From positions 1-20,327 of the IMG/VR virus record IMGVR_UViG_3300028829_001240: 20,327 nt of DNA; one strand, 5' to 3'. The translations under genes were made by a program, and so were the position numbers. The notes beneath the pieces are model-generated. The model was not told where the DNA came from and did not search any database. It saw only the letters and a program-made list of their open reading frames with translations. Below, one piece after another: positions 19,854 to 20,327 of the stretch. The first letter of the stretch is position 1; each line of letters begins with the position of its first letter. This DNA is from a virus.

Positions 19854-20037
19854 CATAAGCACATTATATTCTTGTATCTTCTGATACTACATATACAGTC
19901 ATATATGGTTTCTTTTTAGTTAAAGCGATTGCTTTATTTTCTAGGTGTTCTTTATTTTTGCTTCTTGCCTTAACAAAGATTTTATCACCTGCTTTAACAA
20001 CCATTTTATACTTCATAAATTCCTCAATGTGCTTATG
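19854..20037 (-). repeat. 12-bp perfect inverted repeat enclosing the tmRNA intervening segment
   Basis: CATAAGCACATT (minus strand, 20037-20026) is the exact reverse complement of AATGTGCTTATG (19865-19854). In RNA the 12-bp helix stacks, across a 2x2 mismatch, on the 7-bp tmRNA acceptor stem, giving a nearly continuous 21-step hairpin whose loop is about 160 nt. It probably guides removal of the intervening segment. Confidence 0.85.
19864..20016 (-). CDS. 50-residue basic ORF inside the tmRNA intervening segment
   Basis: A 51-codon frame (ATG 20016, TAA 19866-19864) fills most of the loop between the two tmRNA pieces. A Shine-Dalgarno (GAGGA, 20025-20021) sits five bases before the ATG, directly beside the enclosing helix, and the stop overlaps the other arm. 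The product is basic, with 11 Lys and 2 Arg against 5 acidic residues. It begins MKYKMVVKAGDKIFVKARSK and ends with a beta-like YMTVYVVSEDTRI. It has no Cys, signal or membrane helix. I do not recognise it. An RNA-binding protein acting on the tmRNA, a small effector, or an insertion remnant are possible. Confidence 0.62.
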   Translation of the reverse strand: MKYKMVVKAGDKIFVKARSKNKEHLENKAIALTKKKPYMTVYVVSEDTRI

Positions 20038-20098
20038 GTGGAAGCGTTGGGTACTGCCCCCAAGTCCAGTATGTGTTCACGTTGCTTCAACGTTTACA
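20036..20098 (-). ncRNA. tmRNA acceptor piece
   Basis: From the predicted start near 20098, a 6-bp hairpin ACGTTG-AAG-CAACGT (20093-20079) comes first. It is followed by the P2 strand (ACACATACTGGAC), the T arm with loop GGCAGTA, the acceptor strand CGCTTCC, discriminator A and encoded CCA at 20038-20036. Encoded CCA and the G-U pair would allow charging by alanyl-tRNA synthetase. Confidence 0.85.
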
Positions 20099-20104
20099 GA
20101 TATA

Positions 20105-20133
20105 CTTATATCAAAAAAGGGGAGTATAGTCAA
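20105..20133 (-). promoter_or_regulatory. Sigma70-like promoter of the tmRNA locus
   Basis: The minus strand has TTGACT (20133-20128), 17 bases, then TATAAG (20110-20105), giving a start near 20098 just before the acceptor-piece hairpin. The promoter overlaps the terminator hairpin of the upstream gene. Confidence 0.72.
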
Positions 20134-20144
20134 CCCCCCTTTTT
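20114..20144 (-). terminator. Rho-independent terminator, potentially bidirectional
   Basis: A 9-bp stem (AAAAAGGGG / CCCCTTTTT) with a 13-base loop has A and T runs on both sides. On the minus strand it ends transcription 27 bases after the stop at 20171. Its bases also hold the spacer and -35 box of the tmRNA promoter. Confidence 0.78.
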
Positions 20145-20170
20145 ACTTATTATTTTATGTGGCTATTATG

Positions 20171-20327
20171 TCACAGACCTGCAGGTACAATCATATAATG
20201 GATCATGAGCACTAGTGCAACACTTGCGCCTAATCCAACCATCATCTTACCAAAGTCTTTTGCGACTAATGGAAACACACTCTTTGTTTTCTTCTTACCA
20301 AAGTAAGTTGCCATTGCAAGTTCACGC
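20171..20327 (-). CDS. Small membrane protein, C-terminal part (start uncertain)
   Basis: The frame is open to the window edge. If it starts at the ATG at 20314, the product has 47 residues (MATYFGKKKTKSVFPLVAKD, then a transmembrane helix MMVGLGASVALVLMIHYMIV and a short end PAGL). The frame upstream reads RELA without a stop, and no good ribosome site precedes the ATG, so a longer protein is possible. The N-terminal part is basic, so the helix would be inserted with N-in. No family is recognised. It ends before the terminator at 20114-20144. Confidence 0.55.
   Translation of the reverse strand, partial: RELAMATYFGKKKTKSVFPLVAKDFGKMMVGLGASVALVLMIHYMIVPAGL

Larger units (their letters stand above)
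19680..20098 (-). ncRNA. ssrA: Circularly permuted two-piece tmRNA (alpha type), precursor
   Basis: The two mature pieces are transcribed in permuted order: the acceptor piece (about 20098-20036, ending ACCA) first, the tag-coding piece (19851 to about 19680) second, with a 184-nt intervening segment. The 7-bp acceptor stem forms between CGCTTCC (20046-20040) and GGGAGCG (19851-19845) and includes a G3-U70 wobble, the alanine identity mark. The T arm is TTGGG-GGCAGTA-CCCAA, the loop form I recall for alphaproteobacteria. A complete 14-residue tag ending ALAA and stop are present. Function: rescue of stalled ribosomes by trans-translation together with SmpB, adding a degradation tag. The 5' and 3' limits are estimates. 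Confidence 0.9.

Noticed and set aside
19945-20215. Two overlapping plus-strand ORFs of 85-87 codons
   Set aside because: They lie opposite the tmRNA acceptor piece, its promoter and the intervening-segment ORF. They have no ribosome site, and the minus-strand RNA structure explains the region.
1-20327. tRNA genes, CRISPR arrays, insertion sequences and attachment sites
   Set aside because: I searched by eye for T-arm words, regular repeats, transposase motifs and long direct repeats on both strands. None was found apart from the tmRNA.

Overview
This window reads as part of a lytic, T4-like (myovirus-type) phage genome infecting a marine alphaproteobacterium. Every gene I accept lies on the minus strand. 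The genes are tightly packed, with many TAATG or ATGA stop/start overlaps. T4-type late promoter words (TATAAATA on the minus strand) sit in front of structural or exported genes. Several proteins belong to families I remember from marine T4-like cyanophages and pelagimyophages. The alphaproteobacterial host is inferred mainly from a circularly permuted, two-piece tmRNA gene of the alpha type.

In transcription order (high to low coordinates): a partial small membrane protein (20171-20327); a terminator overlapping a sigma70-like promoter (20105-20144); a permuted tmRNA locus (about 20098 to 19680); a two-helix membrane protein and a small outer-membrane-barrel-like protein (19657-19010), closed by a hairpin terminator. 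The tmRNA acceptor piece comes first and the tag-coding piece second. Between them lies a 184-nt intervening segment that holds a 50-codon ORF with its own ribosome binding site. That ORF sits in the loop of a perfect 12-bp inverted repeat continuous with the tmRNA acceptor stem. This is the most unusual structure in the window.

Next is a cassette rich in exported proteins (18931-15164): a 2-oxoglutarate/Fe(II) oxygenase-like protein, then mostly signal-peptide proteins. One of these is split by an apparent frameshift near 17726. Two coiled-coil proteins follow. Then comes an early-gene-like block (14295-11731) whose transcription units start with near-identical sigma70 promoters carrying a palindrome over the -35 box. 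These promoters drive small proteins, a zinc metallopeptidase-like protein and a DUF932 protein. After that come a sulfotransferase-like protein and a probable virion protein with its own late promoter.

The segment 9912-2543 is a compact operon of very basic, modular proteins: a KxDG nucleotidyltransferase-like protein, a GRFNPPTxGH cytidylyltransferase/NMNAT-like fusion, a histone-like basic protein and two large modular proteins. Several begin with a short sequence resembling the T4 capsid-targeting sequence. Their modules are separated by (E)VELDE-type repeats that fit the (L/I)xE consensus of the T4 prohead protease. I infer that these are internal head proteins packaged and injected with the DNA. 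The low-coordinate end holds small conserved phage proteins, an overlapping spanin-like pair for lysis, and the N-terminus of a carbamoyltransferase. No gap of more than 100 bases lacks an assigned feature.
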